Below are positions 17,158-27,448 of a stretch of DNA of 64,000 nucleotides, in pieces (the first letter of the stretch is position 1; every line of letters begins with the position of its first letter). A program made the translations under genes and the position numbers. Source of the DNA: Pedococcus dokdonensis (GTDB taxonomy: Bacteria; Actinomycetota; Actinomycetes; Actinomycetales; Dermatophilaceae); assembly GCF_900104525.1 (NCBI RefSeq), contig NZ_LT629711.1, forward strand, positions 2,046,001-2,110,000, in the 5' to 3' direction. The notes beneath the pieces were generated by a model. The model was not told the origin of the DNA. It worked only from the letters and a program-made list of their open reading frames with translations, and made no database searches.

Positions 17158-19190
17158 GCGCTGGCTCCCGTGCGGATCGTGGTGTCCTGCTTCGAGATCC
17201 ACGAGCGCCAGCCCCGGACCGACTCGCCGGCGAACAACACGGCGAGCAGGATGGCGGCCACCCAGAGGACCGGGACGACGGCACCCGGCGCGACGGCCGT
17301 GAGCAGCACCAGGAGCAGGACCCGACCGTCGGTGCCGAGGCTGACGAGCGCCAGACCGCGTGGTGGTGCGACGCCGGTGTCGCGCAGCCGGTAGACGACG
17401 TCGTAGCGGTGGTAGGCCACGGCGGCGAGGTAGGCGAAGCCCGCTGCGGTGACCGCATCGAGAGCCTGGTGCACGATGACCCCGACGACGAGCGCCTCGC
17501 CGATCCACAGCAGGGCCGGCGCCTGCCAGGCCAGGGGATGGTGCAGCGGCGGCTGCCAGCCGGATCCGACCAGCAGCGCGGCGACGGCAGCGGCCCCGAG
17601 CGCGGCCCAGGGCTGGTCGAACCAGAGCAGCACCGGCACCGCGACGGCGAGCAGCGTGGCACCGAGCAGGCCGACGAGGAACGGCGTGCGCAGTCGTCCG
17701 GCGAGGGTGGCCAGGGGTCCGAGGTCGAGCTGCTCGTCGAGCTGGTCCCGCGAGGTGGGCCGCTCCACCGGGCCCCACATGCGGTCCCGCCCCAGCAGCA
17801 CCACGGCGAGCCGGCCGCCCTGGGTCCACAGCACCGCCAGCGCGACCGCGACGAGGAGCACCCAGAGCACCAGCATCGGGCGGCGGGTCAGCAGGGCCAG
17901 CGAGATGAGCAGGTAGCGCTCCGCGATCGGCATGTGGACCACCTTCTTGGTCCAGTGCCCGACCTGCTCGCGCCGGGTGGGAGCGGGCGCCGTGGCGGTG
18001 GTGGTCGTCGCCGACCGGGAGTCGTCGAGCGTGGTGGTCGGCAGGAGGTCGGGTCGGCTGCTGCGCCCCGCAGCCAAGCGGCACTCGTAGGCGTAGTCCT
18101 CGAGGTGGCGCAGCGTCACCGTCGCCATCGCCGCCACCGCGACGGGCCATCCCGGGCTCCCCTCGCGCACCGCGACGTGGGCGACGGCCGCCAGCATGGC
18201 GTACTCCTTCACCCGGTCGCCGACGGCGTCGAGGAAGGCCCCGAGCGGGCTGAACCGACGGGTGAACCGGGCGATCTCGCCGTCCACGCAGTCGACGACG
18301 AGCGCGGCGAGCAGCACGACCGCCCCGACCACCCACGCCCACCACCAGCCGGTGGCGACCAGGGCAGCCGCGACGAGCCCGGCGAGCAGCGAGACCACGG
18401 TGACGACGTTGGGCGACCACCCGTGGGCCAGGCCCACGGCGGTGACGCGGCGCGAGAGCGGCCGCACGGCATACGTGGAGAAGAAGCCGTCTCCCCCGCG
18501 CGAGGCACCGCGCAGGCGCTGGCGCCACACGTCTCCGTCGGCCCCCTGGGCCGCCGACCCGCCGCGGCGCCAGCGGAACGGTCCCAGCGCACTGGCCTGC
18601 ACCCTCACGCCTCCTCGCACGAGGGCCAGCGTGACGATGCCGACGGCGTCCTCACCCCACTCGGGCTCGACGTGGGCCAGCGCGTCGCGGACCAGGCGCG
18701 CCGCCTCGGCGCGGTCGACGCCGTCGATCCGCACGACCCCGGGCAGGACGTGGGTCGGCTCGCCGACGCGGTGCACCCGCGAGCCGACGGACTCGACCAG
18801 CCGACCGTCCTCGCCGACCCTGGCGAGCGACACGGTGGAGTCGACCTCCGAGAGCGTCAGGGGGTCGGCGACGAGGGCGGCGGTGCGGACACCCGGTCGG
18901 TCGAGCAGGTCGAAGAGCGCCGGGCCCTCGATGTCGAGGTCGCCCGCGACGACGACGAGGGGGCGCTCCGACGAGCCGGGCAGCACCCCGGCGAGGGCGG
19001 CCAGCCGAGCCGCCACCGGGCCGTCCTCGGGCGACGTGGTGGGCGCCAGCCCCAAGAGCTCGAGCGCCTCCAGCAGGTGCGCCGTCGGCGCGCCGAGGAC
19101 GACGACCTCGGCACCGCGGGTCCAGCCGTGGACCGCGCGGGCTGCGGCGTCGCCCACGGACCCGGGTGGCGGCGTCGCGTCCTCGGTCAC
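17154..19190 (-). CDS. three-part protein: degenerate nucleotidyltransferase-like, CDP-alcohol phosphotransferase, C-terminal membrane domain
   Basis: The GTG at 19190 overlaps the ABC ATPase stop (GTGA) and gives 678 residues. Residues 1-220 resemble a sugar/inositol-phosphate nucleotidyltransferase ([19 protein letters not shown], then [18 protein letters not shown]) but lack the Gly-rich G-x-G-T-R loop, so this part is probably inactive. Residues about 225-420 are a CDP-alcohol phosphotransferase with an intact motif: [18 protein letters not shown] and [11 protein letters not shown]. The rest has several membrane helices, possibly the DUF5941 type. The order recalls archaeal IPCT-DIPPS enzymes, which make and then use CDP-inositol. 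I infer it attaches a polyol-phosphate during polymer assembly. Confidence 0.78.
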   Translation of the reverse strand: MTEDATPPPGSVGDAAARAVHGWTRGAEVVVLGAPTAHLLEALELLGLAPTTSPEDGPVAARLAALAGVLPGSSERPLVVVAGDLDIEGPALFDLLDRPGVRTAALVADPLTLSEVDSTVSLARVGEDGRLVESVGSRVHRVGEPTHVLPGVVRIDGVDRAEAARLVRDALAHVEPEWGEDAVGIVTLALVRGGVRVQASALGPFRWRRGGSAAQGADGDVWRQRLRGASRGGDGFFSTYAVRPLSRRVTAVGLAHGWSPNVVTVVSLLAGLVAAALVATGWWWAWVVGAVVLLAALVVDCVDGEIARFTRRFSPLGAFLDAVGDRVKEYAMLAAVAHVAVREGSPGWPVAVAAMATVTLRHLEDYAYECRLAAGRSSRPDLLPTTTLDDSRSATTTTATAPAPTRREQVGHWTKKVVHMPIAERYLLISLALLTRRPMLVLWVLLVAVALAVLWTQGGRLAVVLLGRDRMWGPVERPTSRDQLDEQLDLGPLATLAGRLRTPFLVGLLGATLLAVAVPVLLWFDQPWAALGAAAVAALLVGSGWQPPLHHPLAWQAPALLWIGEALVVGVIVHQALDAVTAAGFAYLAAVAYHRYDVVYRLRDTGVAPPRGLALVSLGTDGRVLLLVLLTAVAPGAVVPVLWVAAILLAVLFAGESVRGWRSWISKQDTTIRTGASA

Positions 19191-19951
19191 GCCCCGGCAT
19201 CCAGGTCGGAGTTGTAGCGCTCCAGCACGTCCGTGATCGGGCCGTCCATCCGCAGCTCGCCACGCTTGAGGTAGAGGCCACGGGTGCTGAACCGCTTGAG
19301 GTCGCTCTCGGAGTGGGAGACCAGGAACAGCGTGCGGCCGTCGCCCAGCAGCGCCTCCATCCGGCGGTAGCACTTCTCCCGGAACGCCCGGTCACCCACG
19401 GCCAGCACCTCGTCGACGAGCACGATCGGCTCGTCGAGGGTGGTCACGACGGAGAAGCCGAGCCGCACCTTCATGCCCGACGAGAAGTGCCGGTAGGGGG
19501 TGTCGAGCCCGGCCCGGACCTCGGGACCGGCGAAGTCGACGATCTCGTCGAAGCGCTCCTCGATCTTGTCCTTGCTCAGGCCGTGCAGCCCGGCGGTGAG
19601 GTAGATGTTGTCGCGCGCCGTCAGCTCGCCGACGAAGCCACCGGTGAGCTCGATCAGAGGGGCCACCCCGCCGTTGACCTGGACCGTGCCCTCGTCGGGC
19701 AGCAGGACGCCGGCGATCATCTTGAGCAGCGTGCTCTTGCCGCCACCGTTGCCGCCGACCAGGCCCACTGCCTCACCGGCGTGGATGTCGAAGCTGACGT
19801 CGCGCAGCGCCCAGAACGACTCCTTCGGCGCGCTGTTGCGACCGTGGAAGAGCAGCTCACGCAGCTGCATCTTGCGGCGCCGGGAGCGGTAGAACTCGAC
19901 GCCGAGCCCCTGGACGGAGATGACGGGGTCGGAGCTGACCGGGTCGACCAT
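19187..19951 (-). CDS. polysaccharide/teichoic acid ABC exporter, ATP-binding subunit
   Basis: The 254-residue ATPase has a Walker [13 protein letters not shown], the Wzt/TagH-style signature [11 protein letters not shown], Walker [13 protein letters not shown] and the switch VSHSESD. An N-terminal extension of about 45 residues ([16 protein letters not shown]) before the first strand is typical of glycan exporters that bind lipid-linked polymer. There is no C-terminal carbohydrate-binding domain, so it is closer to TagH/RfbE-like ATPases without substrate caps. The ATG overlaps the permease stop (TGATG). With the permease it would export a finished lipid-linked polymer. Confidence 0.92.
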   Translation of the reverse strand: MVDPVSSDPVISVQGLGVEFYRSRRRKMQLRELLFHGRNSAPKESFWALRDVSFDIHAGEAVGLVGGNGGGKSTLLKMIAGVLLPDEGTVQVNGGVAPLIELTGGFVGELTARDNIYLTAGLHGLSKDKIEERFDEIVDFAGPEVRAGLDTPYRHFSSGMKVRLGFSVVTTLDEPIVLVDEVLAVGDRAFREKCYRRMEALLGDGRTLFLVSHSESDLKRFSTRGLYLKRGELRMDGPITDVLERYNSDLDAGA

Positions 19952-20763
19952 CAGATCTCCTTGAGGACGGCGCGCTCGAGCCGACCGAAGACGGCGTTGC
20001 CGATCAGCAGCAGCAGGACGGACACGACGAGCGAGGCGACGATGGCACCCCACGAGATCGCCTGCTTGCCCTCGTGGGAGAAGAAGCCGGCCCGCATCAT
20101 CTCGAGGATGCCGGTCATCGGGTTGAGCCAGGTGACCTTGTCGTAGGGCTTGGGCACGACGTGGCTGGCGTAGATGACCGGGGTCGCGTAGAAGAGCATC
20201 CGCATGAAGATCCGGATCACCCGCTGCATGTCGGTCACCAGGGCCGTCACCGGCGCCAGCAGCAGGCCGAGCCCGGTCAGTGCGACCGCCTGGACGACGA
20301 TCGCGAACGGGAAGAGCACCAGCCAGCCGTTGAGGTGGGTGTCGCCCTTGGCGAAGTAGATGATCGTGAACGCGACCAGGACCGGCAGCGACAGCAGGTA
20401 CTCGATCCCCTTGGAGAACACCACCCGCAGGACCCAGATCTCACGCGGCAGGTTGGTCGAGCGGACCAGCTTGGACTCCTGGATCAACGCTCGCGAGGTG
20501 TCCGTCAGGCAGCCGGAGAACCACTGCCAGGACAGCAGCCCGACCACGAGGAAGAGGAAGTACGGGCGGTGCCCGATGTCGCCGCGCTTGAAGATGTAGA
20601 CGAAGACGAGGAAGTAGATCAGGGACATCAGGAGCGGGTCGAGCACGGTCCAGACGTACCCGAGCACGCTGCGCGAGTAACGGACCCGAAGATCGCGCAC
20701 GATGAGGGTCCAGAGCACACTCCGCTTGGCCGCGATGGCCTGCGTCCGGGAGATGAGTCTCAT
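19951..20763 (-). CDS. polysaccharide/teichoic acid ABC exporter, permease subunit
   Basis: The 270-residue ABC-2 permease has about six membrane helices. The N-terminal [25 protein letters not shown] segment is the conserved Wzm/TagG cytoplasmic helix region, and [20 protein letters not shown] and [13 protein letters not shown] are further matches. It forms the channel for the ATPase encoded next to it. AAGGA eight bases before the ATG at 20763 sets the start and marks the first gene of the leftward operon that runs on to the GT4 gene at 15353. Confidence 0.92.
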   Translation of the reverse strand: MRLISRTQAIAAKRSVLWTLIVRDLRVRYSRSVLGYVWTVLDPLLMSLIYFLVFVYIFKRGDIGHRPYFLFLVVGLLSWQWFSGCLTDTSRALIQESKLVRSTNLPREIWVLRVVFSKGIEYLLSLPVLVAFTIIYFAKGDTHLNGWLVLFPFAIVVQAVALTGLGLLLAPVTALVTDMQRVIRIFMRMLFYATPVIYASHVVPKPYDKVTWLNPMTGILEMMRAGFFSHEGKQAISWGAIVASLVVSVLLLLIGNAVFGRLERAVLKEI

Positions 20764-20884
20764 TCGTCCTTGCCTGTCCTGTGCCGCACCCGCGGCCCTT
20801 CCACCTGAGGCCATCGTCTCGCGTCGAGACCGCCGACCGAGCGTACGCCACCCCGAACGGCCGTCCGCGCACTGACCCGCACGG
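20764..20884. other. intergenic gap within the glycopolymer locus
   Basis: This 121-base gap separates the GT2 gene from the ABC permease, which run in the same direction. A small TGACC/GGTCA hairpin (about 20872-20886) lies at the end of the GT2 gene and could weakly terminate. I could not assign a promoter with confidence. Confidence 0.3.
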
Positions 20885-22087
20885 TCAGCCACCCTGCCGG
20901 CGGAGCCGGCCGAGCAGGATCGCGACCCGTTGCTTGGCCCAGTCCGGGAGCAGCGCCTTGAGCGTGCTGGTGGTGGCCCGCCAGACCAGCTGCAGGGTCG
21001 AGGTCGGGCCCGCGTCGCGCTCGATGGCGAAGCTGGCGAGGTTGTCGCGCGCCCGGGCCAGGTGACCCCGGTCGTCGTCCGCCCAGGCCCGTCGGCCGCG
21101 CCGTGCCCGGACGACCTTGACCAGGTCGTCCATCCGGCCCGCGGCGGCCAGCGTGACGTAGAGGCGCAACGTGGGCGGCTCCGCGTCGATGAGCGACTGC
21201 GGCAGACCGGCCACGACGTGGCGGAAGAACGTGAGGTATGCCGCGCGGTAGGCCTCGTCGGACTCCGGCAGCGCCGCCGTGTAGAGGGGGAGGTCGAGCT
21301 GGAGCACCTTGGCGTCGTGGTGCTCGCGCAGCACCAGGAGCTGCTGGGTCTCGAGGAACTCGTCCACGTCGCGCACCGCCGCGAACCGGTCGGTGAGGTT
21401 GACCAGCTCGTTGCGCCGCTGCGTGATCGAGCGCTCCCCCTGTCGGCTGCGCCAGCGGTAGACCGGCTCGTGGACCACGGCCACCGGTCCGGCGAAGTGC
21501 AGGGCCCGGACGGTGACGGGCAGGTCCTCGTAGAGAACGCCCTCGGGGAACCGCAGGCCGTGCTCGGCGAGGAAGGACCGCCGGTAGACCTTGTTCCAGG
21601 CAGTGGTGTCGTAGATCAGGGACGGGTCGTCGACCAGCACGACGCGGTCACCCACGTCCTGCAGCGCCCGCGCGTGCAGGCCGCTGGGCCAGTCGCGCTC
21701 GCCGTCGGTGCGGTTCACCGCCCCGGTCGCCACGTGCACACCCTGGACCACGGCGCGACGGACGAGGTCGGCGTAGGCGGGCATCAGCACGTCGTCACCG
21801 TCCACGAAGCCGACGTACTCGCCGGTGGCCAGGTCGATGCCGACGTTGCGGGCGGCGCCGAGCCCGGCGTTGCTCTGGTGCACCACCTTCCAGCCCGGCC
21901 GGTCCGCCGCGAAGGCGTCGCAGATCGCAGGGCTGGCGTCGGTCGATCCGTCGTCGATGATGATGACCTCGGTGTCGCGCGGCACCACCTGCGCGATCGA
22001 CTCGAGGCACTCGCGGACCCACCGCTCGACGTCGTAGACGGCCACGACGACGCTGAGCAGCGGCGTCCCGCCGGGCTGGGCGGTCAC
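20885..22087 (-). CDS. family 2 glycosyltransferase with alpha-helical C-terminal domain
   Basis: The 400-residue protein begins TPLLSVVVAVYDVERWVREC, followed by EVIIIDDGSTDASP and GEYVGFVDGDDVLMP, which are the donor-nucleotide and metal-binding motifs of GT-A family 2 enzymes. TTAWNKVYRRSFLAEHGLRF and YEDLPVTVRAL match the acceptor-side motif found in teichoic-acid-type GT2 proteins and also in the N-terminal domain of the GT2-TagF fusion at 23854-27336. The C-terminal 170 residues are helical with a basic tail that may bind membrane. The GTG start overlaps the stop of the GT-C gene (GTGA). Confidence 0.87.
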   Translation of the reverse strand: MTAQPGGTPLLSVVVAVYDVERWVRECLESIAQVVPRDTEVIIIDDGSTDASPAICDAFAADRPGWKVVHQSNAGLGAARNVGIDLATGEYVGFVDGDDVLMPAYADLVRRAVVQGVHVATGAVNRTDGERDWPSGLHARALQDVGDRVVLVDDPSLIYDTTAWNKVYRRSFLAEHGLRFPEGVLYEDLPVTVRALHFAGPVAVVHEPVYRWRSRQGERSITQRRNELVNLTDRFAAVRDVDEFLETQQLLVLREHHDAKVLQLDLPLYTAALPESDEAYRAAYLTFFRHVVAGLPQSLIDAEPPTLRLYVTLAAAGRMDDLVKVVRARRGRRAWADDDRGHLARARDNLASFAIERDAGPTSTLQLVWRATTSTLKALLPDWAKQRVAILLGRLRRQGG

Positions 22088-23784
22088 CGAACCCGGTAGA
22101 GCGTCAGGTTGCGGGCACTGGACTCGAACACCGGCTCCCACGTGGACGGCGGGCCGGACGGGTGCCGGATCGTCCATGGGGTCAACGCGGTGAGGCAGAA
22201 ACCGCAGGTGCGAGAGCCTGGCTGGAAGAGCAGCACGTAGTCGCCGCTGACCGGCTTGGCGCGCTTGCCGGTGATCGACTTGCCCCGACCATTCCAGACC
22301 TTGTCGCCCCCGAAGAACTCGCGCTGGTAGGCCGGCAGGATGCGCACCGTCTCCCAGTCGGTCCAGACGGTCGTGGTGCTGAAGTCCTGCGCGTCCAGGT
22401 GGTCGCGCAGCTCCTCGAGGGCGTCCCCGCCGTTGACCGCGAAGGCGGTGCTGGGCTCGCCCACGGTGGCGTAGCGGGCCACCTCGGTCACCGGGACGGC
22501 GAGCACGGCCACGGCCACGAGGGCCGGCAGCACCTGCACGACGCCGCGCGGGACCCGGCTCGACGCGAGCCGCCGCACCACCCACGCGACCGCCAACGCG
22601 GCCATCCCGGCCACGACGAGCGACTCGGCCGGCACGAACGGGATCCAGTAGCGGGCGATGTCGAGCCGGCCACGGGGGTGGGCCGGGTCGAGGCCGCCGG
22701 CCGCGAGCACGGTGAGCAGGTAGACACCGAGGAACCACCAGGCCATCAGCCTGACGCCGGCGTTGCGGACGAAGATGCCCAGGGCCGCGACGATCCCGAT
22801 CACGACCATGGCGCTGCCGCCCTCCATGCCCCAGGCCATCTTGGGGATGAAGGTGAAGTAGCTCAGGCGCGGCTGGTTGACCAGGTTGCCGTTGGCCAGC
22901 TCGCCGGTCGCGGTCTTGGTCGCGCTGATGTCGGTACCGCTCAGGACGTGGAGCTTCAGCAACGGGTCGCCGTAGGCGACGGCGCTGATGCCGACGTCGA
23001 TGGCCGCCCACAGCGCCAGCGGCAGCAGCAGGAAGATCGCGGTGCGGACCAGGCGGCCCCGGCGCCAGAGGATCACGGCGATGAGCGGCCAGGCCAGCAT
23101 CGACGTCTCGCGGGTCTCGAACCCCCAGCCGAGCAGGAACCCGACGGCGACCACCAGGAGGGCGGTCCAGCGGTCCCAGGACTCCCGGTCGCGCGCGAGC
23201 AGCGCCACGACGATGGCCAGCGTGAACAGGGCCATCGACATGATGTCGGGGTAGCCCCGCGACAGGTTGTAGAAGACGACCGCGTTGGAGACGACCAGCA
23301 CCACCGCGACCAGGCCGGCCAGCCGTCCCCACCACCGGCGCCCCAGCAGGTAGACCGCACCGGACAGCAGTCCGGCCGAGAGCAGCGGCCAGAAGTAGTA
23401 GCTGGCCTGGGCGTTGCCGAAGAGGCGGGCCGGCGGGATGTTGGCGAGGATGATGCCGTAGCGCGTGTAGCCGAGCGGGACCCAGTCGTCGGACGGGAAC
23501 TCGAGTGCGGAGCGGACGTAGTGCCACGGGTCGGTGGGCACCACGATCGACCGGAACACGTAGGCCACGACCATGACGAGCACCCCCACGAGCGCCGCGG
23601 TGAGGACGTCGACCCGCGTCCAGCGCGCCCCGGCCAGCCAGTCCCTGGCACCCACGGCTCGCGACTCGCCCGGGCCCTTCGGGTCACGGGGAGCCTCCCG
23701 GGCCGGTGCGTCTCCCCTGGCCTCGTCGACCGCGTCGCGGGACCCCAGGGCGTGCTCACGCCTGGAGCTCTCGATGTCGGTCAA
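22084..23784 (-). CDS. GT-C-type membrane glycosyltransferase
   Basis: The 566-residue protein has a charged 50-residue cytoplasmic N-terminus, then about 11 membrane helices and a C-terminal extracytoplasmic domain of 130 residues. The first external loop contains SIVVPTDPWHYVRSALEF; an acidic residue there (D of TDPWHY) corresponds to the catalytic Asp of GT-C enzymes such as PMT/ArnT. It would use a polyprenyl-phosphate sugar, possibly one loaded by the DPM1-like GT2, to decorate the polymer outside the cell. The start is TTG, supported by GGAGGAA three bases upstream. The two Cys in RTCGFCLTAL near the end could form a disulfide. Confidence 0.8.
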   Translation of the reverse strand: MTDIESSRREHALGSRDAVDEARGDAPAREAPRDPKGPGESRAVGARDWLAGARWTRVDVLTAALVGVLVMVVAYVFRSIVVPTDPWHYVRSALEFPSDDWVPLGYTRYGIILANIPPARLFGNAQASYYFWPLLSAGLLSGAVYLLGRRWWGRLAGLVAVVLVVSNAVVFYNLSRGYPDIMSMALFTLAIVVALLARDRESWDRWTALLVVAVGFLLGWGFETRETSMLAWPLIAVILWRRGRLVRTAIFLLLPLALWAAIDVGISAVAYGDPLLKLHVLSGTDISATKTATGELANGNLVNQPRLSYFTFIPKMAWGMEGGSAMVVIGIVAALGIFVRNAGVRLMAWWFLGVYLLTVLAAGGLDPAHPRGRLDIARYWIPFVPAESLVVAGMAALAVAWVVRRLASSRVPRGVVQVLPALVAVAVLAVPVTEVARYATVGEPSTAFAVNGGDALEELRDHLDAQDFSTTTVWTDWETVRILPAYQREFFGGDKVWNGRGKSITGKRAKPVSGDYVLLFQPGSRTCGFCLTALTPWTIRHPSGPPSTWEPVFESSARNLTLYRVR

Positions 23785-23853
23785 GGGTTCCTCCGGTGGG
23801 TGGTTCGGGGTGGGGCAAGGGTAACGGCTGAAGATGGCCGTTCGGTGACAGCC

Positions 23854-26800
23854 TCAGCCCAGCACCCGCTCGATGAAACGCTCCGACGCGCGGCCGTCCT
23901 CGAGCCCCGTGAAGCGCTCGCGGAACGCGCGGTAGCGGGCGGCATACTCACTCGTCACCTCGTCGAGACGCCCCAACGCGTCGATCACCGCGGACGACTC
24001 GGTCAGCAGCGGACCCGGCGCCTCCTGCTCGAAGTCGAAGTAGAAGCCGCGCAGGTTGTCGCGGTAGTCCGCGAGGTCCCAGGTGAAGAAGACGATCGGT
24101 CGGCCGGTGTTGACGAAGTCGAACATCACTGACGAGTAGTCGGTGATGAGGACGTCGGACACGAGGTAGAGGTCGCGGATGTCGGGGTAGCTCGACACGT
24201 TGCGGACGAAGCCGCCGAACATGGCGGCGTCGATCTGCGAGGCCACCAGCTGGTGACCCCGGATGAGCAGCACGCTGTCGTGCCCGTAGGTGCGGTAGAG
24301 CCCTTCGAGGTCGAGCTTCATCGTGAACTGGTAGCGGCCGAAGGCGTCGTAGTCGTTGTCGCGCCAGGTGGGCGCGTAGAGGATCACGCGCTTGCCCTCG
24401 GGCAGGTCGAGCCGGCGCCGGGTGGCCTCGGCCTGCTCAGCGGCCAGCTCGGGACGGTGGAAGATGTCGTTGCGCGGGTAGCCGATCTCGAGGACCTCGC
24501 CCGGGTACTTGAAGGCTCGGCTGAGGATCTCGGTGGAGAACGCGTTGGGCGAGACCAGCGTGTCCCACTTCGCCACGTCCCGCGCGAACTGGGTCAGGTA
24601 GTTCTTGTTGGACATCTGGATCGAGTCGATGTCGAAGCCGATCCGCTTGAGCGGCGTGCCGTGCCAGGTCTGCGCATAGCTGCTGCCCTCGCGCTTGACG
24701 TAGTGGACCGGCATCGAGTCGTTGCTCACGACCCAGCGGGCGGTGGCCAGGCTGCGGTAGTAGGCACGGCTGCCCGTGACCACCCGGGTGACGTCGTCCG
24801 GCACCTCGACCGAGTGGTCACGCACCGCCCACACGCACTTCCTGGGGTCGCCGCGGCGCTGCAGCTCCTCGTAGACGGCGCGCGGGTTGTCGGAGTACTG
24901 CCGGCCCTTCCAGGCCTCGAAGAAGATGGTGTCCTCCAGCGGGCGTCGACGCTGGATCCGGTAGTAGTAGCGCCGGTTGCGCATGGCGTGCAGGGCGCCA
25001 CGGTCCTTGTAGTCGCCGGAGGCGTCGACGGCGAGCGACAGCTCGTGGGCGAAGTCCGAGCGCAGCTGGAAACGCAGCTCGTCGACCGTGCCGGCCTGGC
25101 GAAGCAGGGCCTCGGCGGTGCTGCTCAGGCGCACGCCCCGCAGGCGCTGGGCGTCGTCGTCGGTGCTGAGGCTGACGAACCACCGGCCGTCCTCGAGCCA
25201 GCGCAGCACGGCGCTGCCCGGCTCACCCCGCGCGGGGATGGTCGCCGACCAGCGGGTGCCATCAGCCGTGGCCGGTATGCGGTGGCTGGCCCCACTGCTG
25301 GTGGTGAGGGTGAGGGCGTGCACCTGCGAACCGCCGGTGTCCCCTTCGAGGTGCAGGCCACCGTCGTCCCAGGAGAAGGACGTGAGCACCGGCCCGGGCC
25401 GGGCGTCCCAGAGCCGGGCGCCGCCGTCCGCGCCCTCACGGACGACGACTGAACGGCTGCGGACGGTGACGAACGCGTCCTCCATCTCGGGCGCGAGGTG
25501 CAGCACCGCGCTCGGGCCCGCGTCGAGGGGCTGGTCGGCAGCAGCCAGCCCCAGCACCCACTCACGGGCGGCGAAGGACACCGCGCGCACCTCGAGCTGG
25601 TCGGCGGTCACCACGGCGGTGGCGGTCCGCCCGTCCACCACCAGCGGGACCTTGATGCCGCGGAGGGCGTCGGTGCGCCGCAGGTAGAGCGAGGAGTCGT
25701 CCCAGTCGCCGACGGTGCGCCGCAGGGTGAAGCGGAGGTCGTCGCCCTCGGCCGTCACCGACTCGAGCAGGGCCTCGACGCGGTGGACCGTGACGGTGAA
25801 CCGCCGGGCGTCGTAGCCGGGGACGGCGAGCTGGTCGGGGGCGATGAGGTTGCGGCGCGGGTGCCGGCCCGCCCCGAGCTCGGGGTTGCCCACGCTCGAG
25901 CCGCGCCGGGCGGCCGGGGTGGCGAGCTGGACGAGGAGCTCGTGGGTCGCCTCCTGCTCGCCGTCGGCGAGCAGCAGCTTGCTGGCCGGGATGCGGGTGA
26001 GGAAGCCACCGGCGTCGTAGGACACGGCGGTGCCGATGGTGTAGGCGGTGAGGTCGGGTCGGCGAACCCGTCGGGCCCGCAGGCTCGTGCGCTCGGAGGC
26101 CGGTGCCCCGAGCCGCCGCAGCTGGAACCGGCGCACGGATGACAGCGGCGTCGCCTCGGAGACCCGGTGGATGAACGCGTGACCCTCGACCTCGAGGGAG
26201 TCGCCACGCCACTGCACGTCGCGCACGCCGGTCCGCAACGGCTGGGACCGGGTCGTCTCGTAGACCGAGTCAGGGATGCCCTTGGAGGGGTCGGTGCGGA
26301 ACGGCAGGTCGGCGTAGAGGCGGACGCCGGACCGCACGAAGTTCCCGCGGTTCGCCGGGGTCCGGTAGTAGGCCTGCACCTCGAGCAGCTCGGGGAGCAT
26401 CCCGCGCGAGATCAGGTGGTACTGCAACCGGCGGATCGGGGGCACCTTGGCGATGGCCTCGGCCGGGATGCGCTCGAGGTAGCGGCCGACCAGCTCGACG
26501 ACGCGCTCTCGGAACTCGTCGTCGCCCTCGTGGAGCACGTCGATGAACAGTGGGATGTCGATCGACAGCACCTTGGCGTCGTGCACGGCCTTGCCCGCCT
26601 CGTCGCCACGGGCCACGAGGAAGTCGTCGACGGAGCCGACCGCCGCGAGCCGGTCCACGAGGTTCTTGGTCTCGGCCCGGCGCTGGGTGATCGACTGGAC
26701 CGCCGTCTGCCGCTCGCGCCAGAGGTAGACGGGGTCGGAGAGCACGTCGACCGACCTGGCCAGGAAGTGCGCGGGCAGGGTGAGGGGGATGTCCTCGTAG

Positions 26801-27336
26801 TAGACGCCCTCGGGCCAGCGCAGTCCGTGCTCGACGAGGAAGGCGCGGCGGTAGACCTTGTTCCAGGCGGTGGTGTCGTAGATCAGGGAGGGCGTCTCGC
26901 GGATGTGGGTCCGCATCTGGTTGCGCTTGATCGCCCTGGCGTGCAGCGGCGAGGTGAACGTCTTGGCGCCGTCGAAGCGCAGCACCCCGCCGCTGACGAT
27001 GTCGGAGCCGGACTCGGAGACGGCGTGCAGCATCAGCTCGTAGGCGTCGCGCGGGATGAGGTCGTCGGAGTCGACGAAGGCGACGAACTCCGAGCTGGAC
27101 TGGTCCATCCCGATGTTGCGGGCCCGTCCGAGACCGCCGTTCTCGACGTGCAGCACCTGCCAGTGCGGCCGGTTCCGGGCGAACCCGTCGGCGAGCTCAC
27201 CGGACCCGTCGGTGGAACCGTCGTCGACGAGGATGACCTCGAGGTCCTCCAGGGTCTGCGCGGCCAGGGAGTCCAGGCATGCCACGAGGTAGTCGCTCAC
27301 GTTGTAGATGGGCACGACGACACTCAGCGAGGGCAT
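23854..27336 (-). CDS. fused family 2 glycosyltransferase and CDP-glycerol glycerophosphotransferase (TagF-like)
   Basis: The 1160-residue protein has at least three parts. Residues 1 to about 330 are a GT2 domain (LSVVVPIYNVSDYL, VILVDDGSTDGS, FVAFVDSDDLIP). Residues about 350-760 are beta-rich with no family I can name. Residues about 790-1160 are a CDP-glycerol:polyglycerophosphate transferase domain: YAQTWHGTPLKRIGFD, VLEIGYPRNDIFH, VILYAPTWRDND, LLIRGHQLV and VLITDYSSVMFDF are the standard TagF blocks, with His/Asp residues expected for catalysis. It would alternate sugar and polyol-phosphate additions in the polymer backbone. The protein should be peripheral to the membrane. Its nearest neighbours are the GT-C gene downstream and a GT2 gene upstream. 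Confidence 0.9.
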   Translation of the reverse strand: MPSLSVVVPIYNVSDYLVACLDSLAAQTLEDLEVILVDDGSTDGSGELADGFARNRPHWQVLHVENGGLGRARNIGMDQSSSEFVAFVDSDDLIPRDAYELMLHAVSESGSDIVSGGVLRFDGAKTFTSPLHARAIKRNQMRTHIRETPSLIYDTTAWNKVYRRAFLVEHGLRWPEGVYYEDIPLTLPAHFLARSVDVLSDPVYLWRERQTAVQSITQRRAETKNLVDRLAAVGSVDDFLVARGDEAGKAVHDAKVLSIDIPLFIDVLHEGDDEFRERVVELVGRYLERIPAEAIAKVPPIRRLQYHLISRGMLPELLEVQAYYRTPANRGNFVRSGVRLYADLPFRTDPSKGIPDSVYETTRSQPLRTGVRDVQWRGDSLEVEGHAFIHRVSEATPLSSVRRFQLRRLGAPASERTSLRARRVRRPDLTAYTIGTAVSYDAGGFLTRIPASKLLLADGEQEATHELLVQLATPAARRGSSVGNPELGAGRHPRRNLIAPDQLAVPGYDARRFTVTVHRVEALLESVTAEGDDLRFTLRRTVGDWDDSSLYLRRTDALRGIKVPLVVDGRTATAVVTADQLEVRAVSFAAREWVLGLAAADQPLDAGPSAVLHLAPEMEDAFVTVRSRSVVVREGADGGARLWDARPGPVLTSFSWDDGGLHLEGDTGGSQVHALTLTTSSGASHRIPATADGTRWSATIPARGEPGSAVLRWLEDGRWFVSLSTDDDAQRLRGVRLSSTAEALLRQAGTVDELRFQLRSDFAHELSLAVDASGDYKDRGALHAMRNRRYYYRIQRRRPLEDTIFFEAWKGRQYSDNPRAVYEELQRRGDPRKCVWAVRDHSVEVPDDVTRVVTGSRAYYRSLATARWVVSNDSMPVHYVKREGSSYAQTWHGTPLKRIGFDIDSIQMSNKNYLTQFARDVAKWDTLVSPNAFSTEILSRAFKYPGEVLEIGYPRNDIFHRPELAAEQAEATRRRLDLPEGKRVILYAPTWRDNDYDAFGRYQFTMKLDLEGLYRTYGHDSVLLIRGHQLVASQIDAAMFGGFVRNVSSYPDIRDLYLVSDVLITDYSSVMFDFVNTGRPIVFFTWDLADYRDNLRGFYFDFEQEAPGPLLTESSAVIDALGRLDEVTSEYAARYRAFRERFTGLEDGRASERFIERVLG

Positions 27337-27448
27337 GAAGAGGCAGGTCCTTCGGTCGGGTTCGGCAGGTCGAGGTCAGGCAATGCTAGACGCTGACGGC
27401 CTCCGAAGGCCCATTCGCGGGGCCTGCCCCCAGCCCCGCCAGGGAGGG
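27337..27448. promoter_or_regulatory. gap with candidate promoter for the GT2-TagF gene
   Basis: On the minus strand a TAGCAT box (27381-27386) lies about 45 bases before the start of the fusion gene, with GAAGGAC nearer the ATG as a possible ribosome site. A short GGCCT/AGGCC hairpin at 27398-27411 could end the upstream GT2 transcript. Both are weak. Confidence 0.35.

Noticed and set aside
23785..23853. Intrinsic terminator AACGG/CCGTT near 23823-23842
   Set aside because: The stem is only five bases and lies between two genes of the same direction in a likely operon.
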